A stretch of DNA of 64,000 nucleotides, taken from NCBI RefSeq assembly GCF_024168825.1, contig NZ_JALJWH010000001.1, positions 1,178,001 through 1,242,000 of the forward strand, in the 5' to 3' direction. Source of the DNA: Paenarthrobacter sp. A20 (GTDB lineage: Bacteria > Actinomycetota > Actinomycetes > Actinomycetales > Micrococcaceae). The translations under genes and the position numbers were made by a program. Below, in pieces: positions 33,734 through 42,801 of this stretch. Numbering within the stretch: position 1 is the first letter of the stretch; each line of letters opens with the position of its first letter. The notes below the pieces were generated by a model. The model had not been told where the DNA came from. It saw nothing but the letters and a program-made list of their open reading frames with translations, and did no database searches.

Positions 33734-34741
33734 CTAAGAGCAACCACACGATTGGCGCACTGCCAGTTCGGGAATGGTTTTATCGATTGATGTCGGTGTA
33801 CCGGGTTCCTTGATGCGTTCGAGCAGCATACGGGCTGCCCGTCGTCCGAGCGCCTCGCCCTGTGTGGCCACGCTTGTAAGGGGCGGCTCCCAGAGCGCCG
33901 CCCCGCCGATGTTGTCGTAGCCGATGACGCGAGTGTTGTTGCCCAGACCATGGATTCTCAGAGCTCGGTAGAGCCCGAAGGCGACGCTGTCGCTGTGGCA
34001 GATGATGCCGTCCGGAAGAGGCCCTGACGCGATAAGCCGTTCGCCCAGTTCAAGCCCACCGGTCCCGGAGACCTCACCCGGCATGTCGATGAGCGCTGAG
34101 GTGTCCAATCCGCGATGGAGGAGTGCATCTTTCACGCCATTGGTCCTGTCACCACGGGAAAGGATGGCAGGCAGCCCGCCCAGATATGCGAGGGATTCGC
34201 ATCCGTGGGTTTCGAGCAGGTGGGTTGCAGCCAACCGCCCACCGACGACATCGTCGGCCCCAACATAGGGTGCGTTGACGTCCTTGAGATAACGGCTGAC
34301 CAGGACATGCTCCATTTTCCAGGCCCGAAGTTCATCGATCAGGGACGCGGTCGTCCCGGTTGCCGGAACCAGAGCCAGGCCGGCCACTTGGTGCTCGCGT
34401 AGTTTACGAATCGCTTCGTGTTGGCGCGCGGGGTCATCATCGGTGTTGACCAGGAGGGGAAGATACCCCGAATCAGTCAGTCCGGTTTCGAGCCCGTGGA
34501 TGACTTCGCCGAAGAAGGGGCTGGCAATGTGGGTCACCACGACGCCGATGGTGCTGGCCGTTTGAGTGCGAAGGGACGCAGCCCCGCGGTTGTAGACGTA
34601 GCCGAGAGTGGTCATGGCCTCGGTAACCCGTTGCCGGGTCTGCTGGGAAACCCGTCCGGTCTCCCTGAGCACCAACGATGCCGTGGCCCGCGAAACACCG
34701 GCATGATCGGCGACGTCTTGCAGTGTTACGGGTCCGGCCAC
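33734..34741 (-). CDS. LacI-family regulator of the adjacent ABC-lyase operon
   Basis: The 335-residue regulator has a LacI helix-turn-helix (VTLQDVADHAGVSRATASLVLRETGRVSQQTRQRV) and sugar-binding-like effector domain (IGVVVTHIASPFFGEVIHGLE; VIGYDNIGGAALWEPPLTSV). GTG 34741 is chosen because AAGGAGG lies 5 bp before it. It is divergent from the ABC transporter operon; ATCGAT-centred dyads lie in the shared 216-bp region and probably are its operators. Confidence 0.92.
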   Translation of the reverse strand: MAGPVTLQDVADHAGVSRATASLVLRETGRVSQQTRQRVTEAMTTLGYVYNRGAASLRTQTASTIGVVVTHIASPFFGEVIHGLETGLTDSGYLPLLVNTDDDPARQHEAIRKLREHQVAGLALVPATGTTASLIDELRAWKMEHVLVSRYLKDVNAPYVGADDVVGGRLAATHLLETHGCESLAYLGGLPAILSRGDRTNGVKDALLHRGLDTSALIDMPGEVSGTGGLELGERLIASGPLPDGIICHSDSVAFGLYRALRIHGLGNNTRVIGYDNIGGAALWEPPLTSVATQGEALGRRAARMLLERIKEPGTPTSIDKTIPELAVRQSCGCS

Positions 34742-34805
34742 GAACGCCTCCTTAGGTTCTCTGAAGTGATGGTGAACATTCTCCCACGTCAAACACGAGA
34801 ACAAT

Positions 34806-34821
34806 GATATATCGATCTATC
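34806..34821. promoter_or_regulatory. LacI-type operator candidate near the regulator
   Basis: GATATATCGATCTATC is a 16-bp dyad centred on CG with 14 of 16 positions symmetric. It lies 65 bp upstream of the regulator's start, suitable for autoregulation. Confidence 0.6.
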
Positions 34822-34881
34822 GGAAACCGAAAAGATTCATAGCGAGCCCGTCTGATTCAGCCTCGTTTACCAACTTGCTTC

Positions 34882-34931
34882 TTGACAGTGATCGACGGCA
34901 CATGCTCACATTATTGCTAGATCGATTGATC
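34882..34931 (+). promoter_or_regulatory. Promoter and overlapping operator of the ABC-lyase operon
   Basis: A consensus -35 TTGACA (34882-34887) is followed 18 bp later by a weak -10 TCACAT (34906-34911). The probable start region is covered by a second ATCGAT-centred site, CTAGATCGATTGATC (34917-34931), which shares its core with the site at 34806. Repression by blocking at +1 would fit. Confidence 0.55.
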
Positions 34932-34957
34932 AACATCCCTAATCCAGGAGACCCATC

Positions 34958-36334
34958 ATGAACGCAAAGAAGCGGCATATTGCAGCAATGGCTGTTGCGG
35001 GAGCCCTCGCACTTTCAGTTTCAGCATGCAGTCCCGGAAGCGAACAACCGGCCGAGGACCAGAAGCTGACCGTTTGGACCTTGGAGCGTCAGCCCGATCG
35101 GGTGGAGATCCAGAAGCAGATCGCTGCGGACTACACCAAGCAGTCCGGCGTCGAGGTGGACATCGTTGCCATTGACGAAGCGCAGTACAACCAGCTCCTG
35201 GTGTCCTCAGCGGCATCGGGGGAGCTGCCCGATGTCGTTGGAGGTCTGGGTCTGCCCGGGGTTGGGGCCCTTCAGGCAAACGACCTGCTGGACGGTGAGG
35301 CCGCAGCCCGTGTGGTCGATGAACTGGGAAAGGACACCTTTGCCCCGCGTGCCCTGGAACTGGCAAGCATCGACGGCCAACAACTGGCTGTTCCCAGCGA
35401 TTCCTGGGCTTCGGTGCTCGTCTACCGCAAAGACCTCTTCGACAAGGCGGGCCTGAAAGCTCCGGAAACCTATGACGACATTATGAAGGCGGCGCAGGCA
35501 CTCACCGGCGATGGCCGTGTCGGCTTCTCCGGATTCACCACCAACCAGGAAACCTTCGAGCACCTCGCGCTGGGTAACGGCTGCCAATTGGTAGGGCAGG
35601 ACAAGAAGATCGGCCTCGAAAGCCCTGAATGCGTTGAGTCCTTCAGCTTCTACCGCGAACTCATGACCAAGTACTCGGTTCCTGGCGAGCAGGACACTAA
35701 CACCGCCCGGTCAAACTACCTCTCCGGACGTTCAGCCATGACCATGTTCTCCTCGTTCATCCTCGACGAGCTGGCTGGCCTGCGGAAGGACATGCTCCCA
35801 TCCTGCGCCGAATGTGCCAGCGACACCGGCTACCTGGCCAAGAACACCGGCGTCGTGACCGCCATCAAAGGCCCCAGCGGTGAGACCCCGGCGCAGTTCG
35901 GTTCACAGGTCAACTGGGCCATCCCCGTTGAAGCCTCCCCCGCAGCATCGGACTTCGTGAAGTACATGATGAGCGACGGGTACGAGCGTTGGCTCGCCTT
36001 CGCCCCGGAAGGCAAAGTCCCCGCACGCCAGGGAACCAAGGACAAGCCATCCGCCTACGTGGACGCCTGGAAGGCACTCCCGTCCGGCACCACCACGAAA
36101 GCCCCGCTGTCCGATTTCTACCCGCAGTCCGTTATTGACCAGCTGAGTTCATCGCCCGAGAAAATGACCCTCTGGGCAGTGCCCCAGGGCCAAGGCGCAT
36201 TGGCCGGGGCATTGCTCGCAGAGCAGCCCGTGGCAAAGGCCATCAACTCCATGGTGACCGGCAGCACGACAGGCCCGGAAGCTGCCAAGAGCGCAGCTGA
36301 CACCGCACGCACCATCCAGTCGACCCTCAAATAA
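34958..36334 (+). CDS. ABC transporter substrate-binding lipoprotein (carbohydrate type)
   Basis: The 458-residue protein has a lipoprotein signal peptide with lipobox VSAC (Cys24) and the mature part of a family-1 extracellular solute-binding protein (KLTVWTLERQPDRVEIQKQIAADYTKQSG; SRSAMTMFSSFILDEL-like GRSAMTMFSSF; VNWAIPVEASPAASDFVKYMM). It binds the imported compound outside the membrane. The family mainly binds sugars, but the lyase in the operon hints at an unusual ligand. ATG has CAGGAG upstream. Confidence 0.93.
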   Translation: MNAKKRHIAAMAVAGALALSVSACSPGSEQPAEDQKLTVWTLERQPDRVEIQKQIAADYTKQSGVEVDIVAIDEAQYNQLLVSSAASGELPDVVGGLGLPGVGALQANDLLDGEAAARVVDELGKDTFAPRALELASIDGQQLAVPSDSWASVLVYRKDLFDKAGLKAPETYDDIMKAAQALTGDGRVGFSGFTTNQETFEHLALGNGCQLVGQDKKIGLESPECVESFSFYRELMTKYSVPGEQDTNTARSNYLSGRSAMTMFSSFILDELAGLRKDMLPSCAECASDTGYLAKNTGVVTAIKGPSGETPAQFGSQVNWAIPVEASPAASDFVKYMMSDGYERWLAFAPEGKVPARQGTKDKPSAYVDAWKALPSGTTTKAPLSDFYPQSVIDQLSSSPEKMTLWAVPQGQGALAGALLAEQPVAKAINSMVTGSTTGPEAAKSAADTARTIQSTLK

Positions 36335-36343
36335 CGGATCATC

Positions 36344-37303
36344 ATGAGCACCACAACCACACTCCGGCGCAAGGGAAGCGTCAGCCGCCGCCAAGCCCGC
36401 GCGGGCATCGCCCTTGTCTCACCCAGCGTCATCATCGTCCTCGTCCTGGTTGTCCTGCCGATCCTCTGGACCGTCATGCTCGCCTTCCAGGACGTGCGCC
36501 TCATCCAAATCCGCAGAGCCAACCTCTTCGGCAACTACACGCTCGACAATTTCATCAATGTTCTGACCTCCGAAGCACTCTGGTCCTCCCTGGGCACCAC
36601 CCTCACGTACTCGGTGCTCGGTACCGGCGGGGCAATCGTCGTTGGCCTCATGGCAGCACTTTCCCTCCGCAACGCCTTCCGCGGACGCACCCTGGTCAGG
36701 GCAGCCATGCTGCTTCCCTACGTTTCGCCCGTCGTCGCAGCAGCCTTCGTGTGGAAGACCATGCTCAACCCGCAGTTCGGCGTCGTCAACGCATGGGGGA
36801 CCGGTGCACTGGGCTGGGACCAACCAGTCTCCTTTCTTACCACCCGCACGAGCGAGGTTGAGATCCTCGGATTGACCGTCCCTGTGCCCACCGCCCTGTT
36901 CACGGTCATCGCCTTTGAAATCTGGCGGACCTTCCCGTTCGTGTTTCTCTTCGTAACGGCCCGGCTCCAGGCAGTGCCGAAGTCCATCGAGGAAGCGGCA
37001 CGCATGGACGGGGCCGTACCTACCCAGATGTTCCGGCACATCCTGCTGCCGCAACTGCTCCCCACCATCGCCGTGCTCAGCGTGCTCCGCTTCATCTGGA
37101 CGTTCAATAACTTCGACGACGTCTACCTCCTCACCGGCGGCGGGGCAGGCACCGAAGTGGTGAGCGTGGGCGTTTTCAACTACCTGATCGGCCGCGGAGA
37201 CATCGGCTCCGCCTCAGCCCAGGCGCTGGTTCTGGCAGCCATCCTGACCGTGATGGTCCTGATCTACATGAAGTTCGCCGTCAAGGACGAGGAAGTGGCC
37301 TGA
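36344..37303 (+). CDS. ABC transporter permease (MalF type)
   Basis: The 319-residue inner-membrane protein has six predicted helices and the EAA loop ARLQAVPKSIEEAARMDGAVPTQMFRHILLPQL that contacts the ATPase. It starts 9 bp after the binding-protein stop and overlaps the next permease (TGATG). No ATPase gene is in the operon, so a shared MsiK-type ATPase elsewhere is expected, as is usual in actinobacteria. Confidence 0.93.
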   Translation: MSTTTTLRRKGSVSRRQARAGIALVSPSVIIVLVLVVLPILWTVMLAFQDVRLIQIRRANLFGNYTLDNFINVLTSEALWSSLGTTLTYSVLGTGGAIVVGLMAALSLRNAFRGRTLVRAAMLLPYVSPVVAAAFVWKTMLNPQFGVVNAWGTGALGWDQPVSFLTTRTSEVEILGLTVPVPTALFTVIAFEIWRTFPFVFLFVTARLQAVPKSIEEAARMDGAVPTQMFRHILLPQLLPTIAVLSVLRFIWTFNNFDDVYLLTGGGAGTEVVSVGVFNYLIGRGDIGSASAQALVLAAILTVMVLIYMKFAVKDEEVA

Positions 37304-38235
37304 TGACCGTCATGAATGAAACCCCCGTACGCCGGAACACCGCGGCCGCCCGGCCGCCGCGAAAACGGCAGTTCTCACGGGACCTCGCGGAAACCAAACT
37401 CTTCCGGATCCTCCGCTGGCTCGTGATTATCGGGCTGCTGGTGGTGACGGTGTTCCCGTTCTACTACATGATCACCCTCTCCGTGCGGGACATCGGTTCG
37501 CTCATTGCCGACCCCGCCCGGATCTGGCCCAATCTCGCCGAGATCAGCTTCGACGCCTATACCAGCGTCCTCGCCTCCGTCGCCGACGGCGGCCAAGGCT
37601 TTACCGGTTTCATCATCACCAGTGGGCTGGTCGCACTGGGAACCGTTGCGCTCACCCTGCTGATCGCCATTCCCGGCGCCTACGCCGTGAGCCGTCTGCA
37701 GTTCTTCGGTCGCCGGCAAATCAGCGCCCTGTTCCTTGCCGTGTACCTGTTCCCCAGCATCTTGCTTGCCGTCCCGTTGTTTGTCTTCTTCACGAGGCTG
37801 GGGCTGCGCGGCGCTGTCGGTGTGCTGCTGGTCGTCTACGTCTCCCAAACCATTGCCGTCTCCATCTTCATGCTCCGCAACTATTTCCAGACCATCCCCG
37901 AAAGCCTCGAGGAAGCCGCGGCCCTCGACGGTCTTGGCAGGATAGGCACGATGCTCCGTATCAGCCTGCCCCTGGCGGGACCGGCCATCATGTCCAACGC
38001 GCTGTTCGTCTTTATGATCGCCTGGAACGAATTCCTCTTCGCACTGCTCTTCCTCGTCGAAGACCGCGACAAATGGACAGTATCGCTCGGCCTGGCACAG
38101 CTCTCAGGGAGCCTCGAAGTCCCCACGACGGTGCTCATGGCCGGCTCCGTGATCCTCACACTGCCGATCATCGTCCTCTTCTTCGGCAGCGAACGCCTCC
38201 TCAGTGAAGGCCTGACGGCAGGATCCGACAAATGA
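37303..38235 (+). CDS. ABC transporter permease (MalG type)
   Basis: The 310-residue partner permease has six predicted helices and the EAA loop NYFQTIPESLEEAAALDGLGRIGTMLRISLPLAGPAIM. It overlaps the first permease by one base and the lyase gene by four (ATGA), so translation is coupled throughout. Confidence 0.93.
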   Translation: MTVMNETPVRRNTAAARPPRKRQFSRDLAETKLFRILRWLVIIGLLVVTVFPFYYMITLSVRDIGSLIADPARIWPNLAEISFDAYTSVLASVADGGQGFTGFIITSGLVALGTVALTLLIAIPGAYAVSRLQFFGRRQISALFLAVYLFPSILLAVPLFVFFTRLGLRGAVGVLLVVYVSQTIAVSIFMLRNYFQTIPESLEEAAALDGLGRIGTMLRISLPLAGPAIMSNALFVFMIAWNEFLFALLFLVEDRDKWTVSLGLAQLSGSLEVPTTVLMAGSVILTLPIIVLFFGSERLLSEGLTAGSDK

Positions 38236-39635
38236 CCGACACAATTCCGCTCGACTCAACCAGCCTGCCGACTGCCTACTCAGACACCGGCGACATGCCG
38301 GTGCGTTTTACCGACTACCGTGTTCCAGACCCGGGAATCCGGGACCTCTTCACCCTCGAAGCACGGTGGGAGAGCTGGCTCCACGTAGAAGCAGCCTTGG
38401 CCGGGGCACAAGCCCGGCTCGGCATCATCCCTACAGGAGCAGCCACAGAAATAGCAGCTCAGGCGCACCTATCCAGCCTTGACGTCGTCTCCATCCGTCG
38501 CGGCATCGCCGCCACTAGTCACCCACTGATGGCTCTGATCACAGAACTGAGCAGAGCCACCGGTGAGGAACATGGCGGCTGGGTGCATTGGGGCGCAACT
38601 ACGCAGAACATCACCCAGAGCGGTGACGTTCTCCAGCTCAAGCAAGCCCACGTCATCCTGACGGGCCAACTGCAAACGGTTCTTTCCGCCGCCGCAGCGT
38701 TGGCCCGTAAAGGTGCTACGGCAGTGATGGCAGGGCGGACACACAGCCAACAAGCCGTACCCATCACCTTTGGATTCAAAGTCGCCGTCTGGATTGACGA
38801 GCTGCTCCGGCATCAGGAACGGCTCGCCCAGCTCGAACCACGGGTCTTCACTGCAATGGCAGGCGGCGCCGTCGGCAGTTTCGCCTCCCTCGGCCGGAAG
38901 GGCCCAGAAGTCCAACGTCTCATGGCCGCAGACCTGGGGCTCGGAAGCATGAGAATCCCCTCCCGAGGGATAGGCGATCAATTCGCAGAGTACGTCACTG
39001 TTCTGGCGCTTCTGGCCGCCACAGGCGGACGGATAGCCGGTGAGATTTACAATCTCATGCGACCAGAGATCGCTGAAGCCCGCGAAGCGTCACCGGGCGG
39101 AACAGTGGGGAGTTCGACCATGCCCCACAAGCAGAATCCCCAGCTGTCACAGGACGTGCTCACTATCTCGGCACAGATTCGAGCAAACGTTCCCCTCGCT
39201 CTGGAAGCCATGCTCCAAGACCAGGAAGTCAATGGCGCCAACACCGCCATGATGGACGACGCCCTCAGCCGCTCAGTGATCCTCACCGGGGACATGCTGG
39301 CACGGCTCCACATCATCCTCTCCCAACTCGACATCGACGAAGAGAGGATGCGCGCCAACCTCGAAATTACTCACGGCCTGATCTCCTCCGAAGCTGTCAT
39401 GCTTTCCTTAGGCCACGTCATTGGCAGGCAGCACGCCCACGACGTCGTCTATGAATCGGCTCAGGAAGCGATCCGGACCGGACGGCAGTTCGGGGACGTC
39501 GTCCGGAACGACCCAGCCGTGACAGCCCATCTGGGGCCCGAACAGATTGATGAGCTACTTGATCCACTCAACCACGTTGGCTTGTGCCATGACATGGCAC
39601 TTGAGGCAGCCGGGCGAGCGGAAAAATCCGGCTGA
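38232..39635 (+). CDS. Aspartase/fumarase-superfamily lyase (PurB/PcaB-like)
   Basis: The 467-residue protein belongs to the superfamily that eliminates fumarate or performs the related 3-carboxymuconate cyclisation. Motifs: HWGATTQN (119-126), GRTHSQQAVPITFGF with general-base-type H171, and the mobile loop GSSTMPHKQNP (293-303) with the catalytic Ser. Its presence as the last gene of an importer operon is unusual: it should act on the imported compound or its derivative. Candidates are an N-substituted aspartate (as for EDDS lyase) or a muconate-type acid. No purine or protocatechuate genes are nearby. Confidence 0.88.
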   Translation: MTDTIPLDSTSLPTAYSDTGDMPVRFTDYRVPDPGIRDLFTLEARWESWLHVEAALAGAQARLGIIPTGAATEIAAQAHLSSLDVVSIRRGIAATSHPLMALITELSRATGEEHGGWVHWGATTQNITQSGDVLQLKQAHVILTGQLQTVLSAAAALARKGATAVMAGRTHSQQAVPITFGFKVAVWIDELLRHQERLAQLEPRVFTAMAGGAVGSFASLGRKGPEVQRLMAADLGLGSMRIPSRGIGDQFAEYVTVLALLAATGGRIAGEIYNLMRPEIAEAREASPGGTVGSSTMPHKQNPQLSQDVLTISAQIRANVPLALEAMLQDQEVNGANTAMMDDALSRSVILTGDMLARLHIILSQLDIDEERMRANLEITHGLISSEAVMLSLGHVIGRQHAHDVVYESAQEAIRTGRQFGDVVRNDPAVTAHLGPEQIDELLDPLNHVGLCHDMALEAAGRAEKSG

Positions 39636-39774
39636 CACCATGGCGCAGTGTCGGACAGATACGCTGGGGCCCGGTGGTGGCATTGAGTGGCACAGAGACT
39701 GAGATCGGCAGTGTTTGAAGTAGTCAAAGGGTACTCGATCCTCAGACAGACCGTGTTTCTGCCCCTCGCGGGGA

Positions 39775-40173
39775 TCAGTCGGCCAGCCACTCCGGAAGCG
39801 GAATGTTGAGCCGTCCAAGAAGCCGGACAACGGTGTCCTCCACGAAGGTGTCGTCGGGCTCTTCAACAGCTTCGACCGCCATGAATGCCCTGAGCTCGTC
39901 GGCGGGGACAACCGCACCCGCCACTGTGGCGGCCCAGGCAGAGAAGCTTTCCGATTCGGTGATCAGGTCCACCGGCGCGCTGGCGTCAGGGTTTTCGAAG
40001 TAGTCCCTCGGCTGGAAACCTAAATAGAAACGCCCGGACGCTCCCTCATGGGGACGGTAGTCAATCGTGGCGATGTCGCTGTCGTGGACAGAGATCCGGA
40101 GCTGCCACTCGTCGGCGGCCTCGTTCCCTGACCATGATCCAGCGGTGTAAACGGACGTCTCAAAATTTCCCAT
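39775..40173 (-). CDS. Hypothetical protein, 132 residues
   Basis: No family recognised. It is acidic, rich in beta-type sequence (WQLRISVHDSDIATIDYRPH; GRFYLGFQPRDYFENP) and ends PLPEWLAD. Start 40173 (MGNFETSVYT) is preferred: AAAGGA lies 6 bp before it. It begins an island of small orphan genes. Confidence 0.65.
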   Translation of the reverse strand: MGNFETSVYTAGSWSGNEAADEWQLRISVHDSDIATIDYRPHEGASGRFYLGFQPRDYFENPDASAPVDLITESESFSAWAATVAGAVVPADELRAFMAVEAVEEPDDTFVEDTVVRLLGRLNIPLPEWLAD

Positions 40174-40277
40174 GGTTTCCTTTCCAGCGGGGACCACCGT
40201 ATCAAGGCGATCGCGGGCGGTGCGGTGTCATGGGTGAAAAGCCTTTATCGGTACGCCGTGGCTCCCGAGGCGATGCC

Positions 40278-40517
40278 GTGAAGTACACCGCCCCGTTCGG
40301 CGAAAGCAGTGATCATCAGTTCGATCTATGCAGTGCGGCTGACTATCTGACGTTTTGCGAGTCTCTTGTCGATTCGATTCAGGAGTACTTGAACCACCTT
40401 GAGGAGATGGGGAAGCTCCTCAGACTTGTAATGCTCGAGTCCGACACCAAAGCGTACAAACTGATCGTCGTCAAGCGTGATCTTGTTGATGAGGTTTGGC
40501 TGTGGGGCGCTCGTTAG
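40278..40517 (+). CDS. Possible small hypothetical protein (79 residues, uncertain)
   Basis: A GTG start with GAGG 7 bp upstream opens a frame ending ...VDEVWLWGAR. Third-position GC is only moderate (~62% by hand count). An opposing reverse frame (40326-40580) overlaps it; the forward reading has the higher third-position GC. No family is recognised, and the stretch could be decayed sequence. Confidence 0.3.
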   Translation: MKYTAPFGESSDHQFDLCSAADYLTFCESLVDSIQEYLNHLEEMGKLLRLVMLESDTKAYKLIVVKRDLVDEVWLWGAR

Positions 40518-40763
40518 AGCAATGTGGTTCCCTACTTCCAGCGAAAAGTCCTCAGGACTAACGAGAGAGCAACTTGACACGTCCTTGAGGCGAAAGAGCA
40601 GCGGCTGGCCATCATTGGTGTCCTCTAGAAGACGCTCTTCCGGGCAGCGACTTTACTGCTGTGTGTGCGTGTAGGGATAACGGGACCTGCTTGCCGTTGT
40701 CCTATTCCAAAAGTTTGTCGAGTGAGCGCTGCTTTATGGCCCTCGCGTCGTTAAGGTGTCCTC

Positions 40764-41153
40764 ATGGAGGATACGGTCAAAGAATTCTGCCTGGCCAGCG
40801 GCAAAGCAACCCTGCGCTTGGATGCCGCCGGGGTCCTGCACCTCATTTGGGCAACGAACGTTCCGATCCTTGCTGCAGACGCCATGGAGGTCGCCGCCGC
40901 GAGCCGTGAGCTCACAGAAGGCCGCGTCATAGCTCTGCTAGTCGAAGCCAACGGGAACCATTTGGCGTCAGGAGTCAGGCAACACGCACTGTCTTCCGTT
41001 AGTCCCTCAGCAGTCGCGATTGTCGGTGCAACCAGTATCGACCGTGTCCAAGCAGCGCGAATGGGCCGTAACAGCGACATCCCCCAGGCGTACTTCAACT
41101 CCAGAGAGTCCGCTCGGGAATGGCTAGCAGGGTTCGCTCGTGCGGATAACTAG
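40764..41153 (+). CDS. Hypothetical protein with STAS/SEC14-like look, 129 residues
   Basis: The sequence alternates beta and helix in the pattern of small STAS-like proteins: LRLDAAGVLHLIWATNVPI, a helix AADAMEVAAASRELTEG, VIALLVEAN, then VAIVGATSIDRVQAARM and a terminal helix SAREWLAGF. Similar proteins are frequent in Arthrobacter. No catalytic residue is evident. Confidence 0.65.
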   Translation: MEDTVKEFCLASGKATLRLDAAGVLHLIWATNVPILAADAMEVAAASRELTEGRVIALLVEANGNHLASGVRQHALSSVSPSAVAIVGATSIDRVQAARMGRNSDIPQAYFNSRESAREWLAGFARADN

Positions 41154-41227
41154 GGCAGAAAGCAGGCTCACAAAGATGCCCAGGGTGTTGCCGCCCTGCT
41201 GGCACGTCCGCTAAAACTTGGTAGCCC

Positions 41228-41710
41228 CTAGAACTCGATGAGGTCATCGATGGCCGAGTGCAACCAGGCATCGAAGTCTTCGAATTCGCCACGGGCCTCC
41301 CACCCGGGGGAGGCGAAGTCGTGAACTATCGCGACCTTGCCGGTGTTCAAATCCCAGCAGGCAGTGTCGTCATTGTCCTGACGCCTGGCGAAGAAGATCA
41401 GCTTCCGGTCCGGATAGCGTACGGCCAGGCCACGGTTGCGGTCCCGGAGCCGATCACCGGTGAGGATCCACCACGGTTCCAGTTCGAACAGTTCCAGTTC
41501 CACGAGCCGCAGCAGTCCCCGCGGGTAAACGAAACCCTCAGGGAGCTCTTCAGCCGTCAACAGCAGCGGCGTCGGTGCCACATCCTCGACTTCGACTGTG
41601 CTCGCCACTTCCACGGTGATTTCTGGTTCGACAGTGCCCGCCGCTTCTACGGTGCTCTCTGTTTCAACAGCCAGGGCAGGGCCGTGGGCCTTCTTCCGAA
41701 ATAATCCCAT
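41228..41710 (-). CDS. Hypothetical protein, possibly SUKH/SMI1-like, 160 residues
   Basis: After a Thr/Val/Glu-rich N-terminal tract (~15-45, repeated TVE units) the protein continues LPEGFVYPRGLLRLVEL, WWILTGDRLRDRN and VRYPDRKLIFFARRQDNDDTACWDLNTG, a pattern seen in SUKH/SMI1-type proteins, which often are immunity proteins. It ends in an acidic helix (FDAWLHSAIDDLIEF). Start 41710 (MGLFRKK) is preferred. Confidence 0.65.
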   Translation of the reverse strand: MGLFRKKAHGPALAVETESTVEAAGTVEPEITVEVASTVEVEDVAPTPLLLTAEELPEGFVYPRGLLRLVELELFELEPWWILTGDRLRDRNRGLAVRYPDRKLIFFARRQDNDDTACWDLNTGKVAIVHDFASPGWEARGEFEDFDAWLHSAIDDLIEF

Positions 41711-41808
41711 GCTCAGAGGTAACCACAACTTGGCGATGGTTGCCGACTGCTACATTGTTCCCGATGGGGGCGCACTGGGTACTCCCTGCACTCTTAGAGG
41801 GAACCCGT

Positions 41809-42318
41809 ATGAGCCTTCAACTGCCGCGCCCAAGCGACTTACCTGCAGCTGCTGCTCCAACCGCGGACACGAAACAACTCCGCAGGGGACGAACCAGTGT
41901 CGGTATCGCCCTTCTTATTGTTGGTGCGTTCAACATCTACAGCATGATCTGGGCGTACTCGACCTACGGGTATCTTCTCGAAACCCTTACCGCGAGCCAA
42001 AAGAGTGAAGTCGTCGTGGCGGATGCTCTCGTTGTTCTTCTCATTCTGGCGCTGATCGGGGTGGGAATCTGGAACATTGTCGCCCGGAGAAGCACGTCGG
42101 TGGTGCCGCTCATCGCTGCCCTGGTCATTGCGGTGGTCAGCCTGGCGTCCGATCTCTTTAGCATCGTCGATACGCTCGAAGTCAACGGCAGTTTCCCGTA
42201 CTTCATACTGTTCCTCCAGTTCGGCCTCATCGTGCAGACGATCCGACTCCTGCGGCTCAAGCCGGACGCTACTGAACCGGACTCCGGCCGTGGACAGGCC
42301 AGCCAGAACGTTGGATAA
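41809..42318 (+). CDS. Four-helix membrane protein, 169 residues
   Basis: The protein has a soluble N-terminal ~35 residues and four hydrophobic segments (SVGIALLIVGAFNIYSMIW; VVVADALVVLLILALIGVGIW; VVPLIAALVIAVVSLASDLF; FPYFILFLQFGLIVQTI). ATG 41809 follows AGAGGGA. Function unknown. Its stop overlaps the next small gene. Confidence 0.7.
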   Translation: MSLQLPRPSDLPAAAAPTADTKQLRRGRTSVGIALLIVGAFNIYSMIWAYSTYGYLLETLTASQKSEVVVADALVVLLILALIGVGIWNIVARRSTSVVPLIAALVIAVVSLASDLFSIVDTLEVNGSFPYFILFLQFGLIVQTIRLLRLKPDATEPDSGRGQASQNVG

Positions 42319-42646
42319 GGAACTGCGGGTCTTCTTCCATACGGCACTAGGTGTCTGGGGAGGTCCGGCCAGAGCCGCCGACAACTTCGCACGGCAGCAC
42401 GGCTTTGACGACGCCGATGCCTTCACCGCATGGCGCCAGGACCTCATGGTGCAGCTGGAGGTCGGTGCGGCCCTTTCCCTGGCCGAGCTGGGACGGTTAC
42501 TCCGGATCGCACGCATTGCCGTCTATGACGACTACTACGGGGCAGGCTGGGAGTGGATCCACGTCACGCCTTACAGCCAGGAGGAAGCTGAGCGACTGCT
42601 GCAGCGAGCAGAGACGGAACTGCAGGCACTCGGCAGTCAAAACTGA
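42311..42646 (+). CDS. Hypothetical protein, 111 residues
   Basis: A helical soluble protein beginning near DKELRVFFHTALGVWGGPARAADNF and ending ERLLQRAETELQALGSQN. It overlaps the membrane-protein gene. The start may be TTG 42311 or GTG 42290. No family recognised. Confidence 0.55.
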   Translation: MDKELRVFFHTALGVWGGPARAADNFARQHGFDDADAFTAWRQDLMVQLEVGAALSLAELGRLLRIARIAVYDDYYGAGWEWIHVTPYSQEEAERLLQRAETELQALGSQN

Positions 42647-42801
42647 CGCAGGAAAGCCCGCCGATGGGGGACCGGCGGGTGGGGATCCAGACGGCTGGAC
42701 TTGACGAAAGGCTCCGCCAAAACACGAAGGGGCCGCATCGCCTCATTCATCGTCTCGGTCATCACGGAGCAATCCTGCCATGCTCGGGACAGCTCCCGGT
42801 T

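Noticed and set aside
40326..40580. 84-codon reverse frame in the decayed stretch
   Set aside because: It competes with the forward frame at 40278-40517; third-position GC is lower, no family is seen, so neither is firm and only the forward one is listed at low confidence.
41258..41704. 148-codon forward frame opposite the SUKH-like gene
   Set aside because: The reverse product has a sensible start and fold-like pattern; the forward one reads as its complement.
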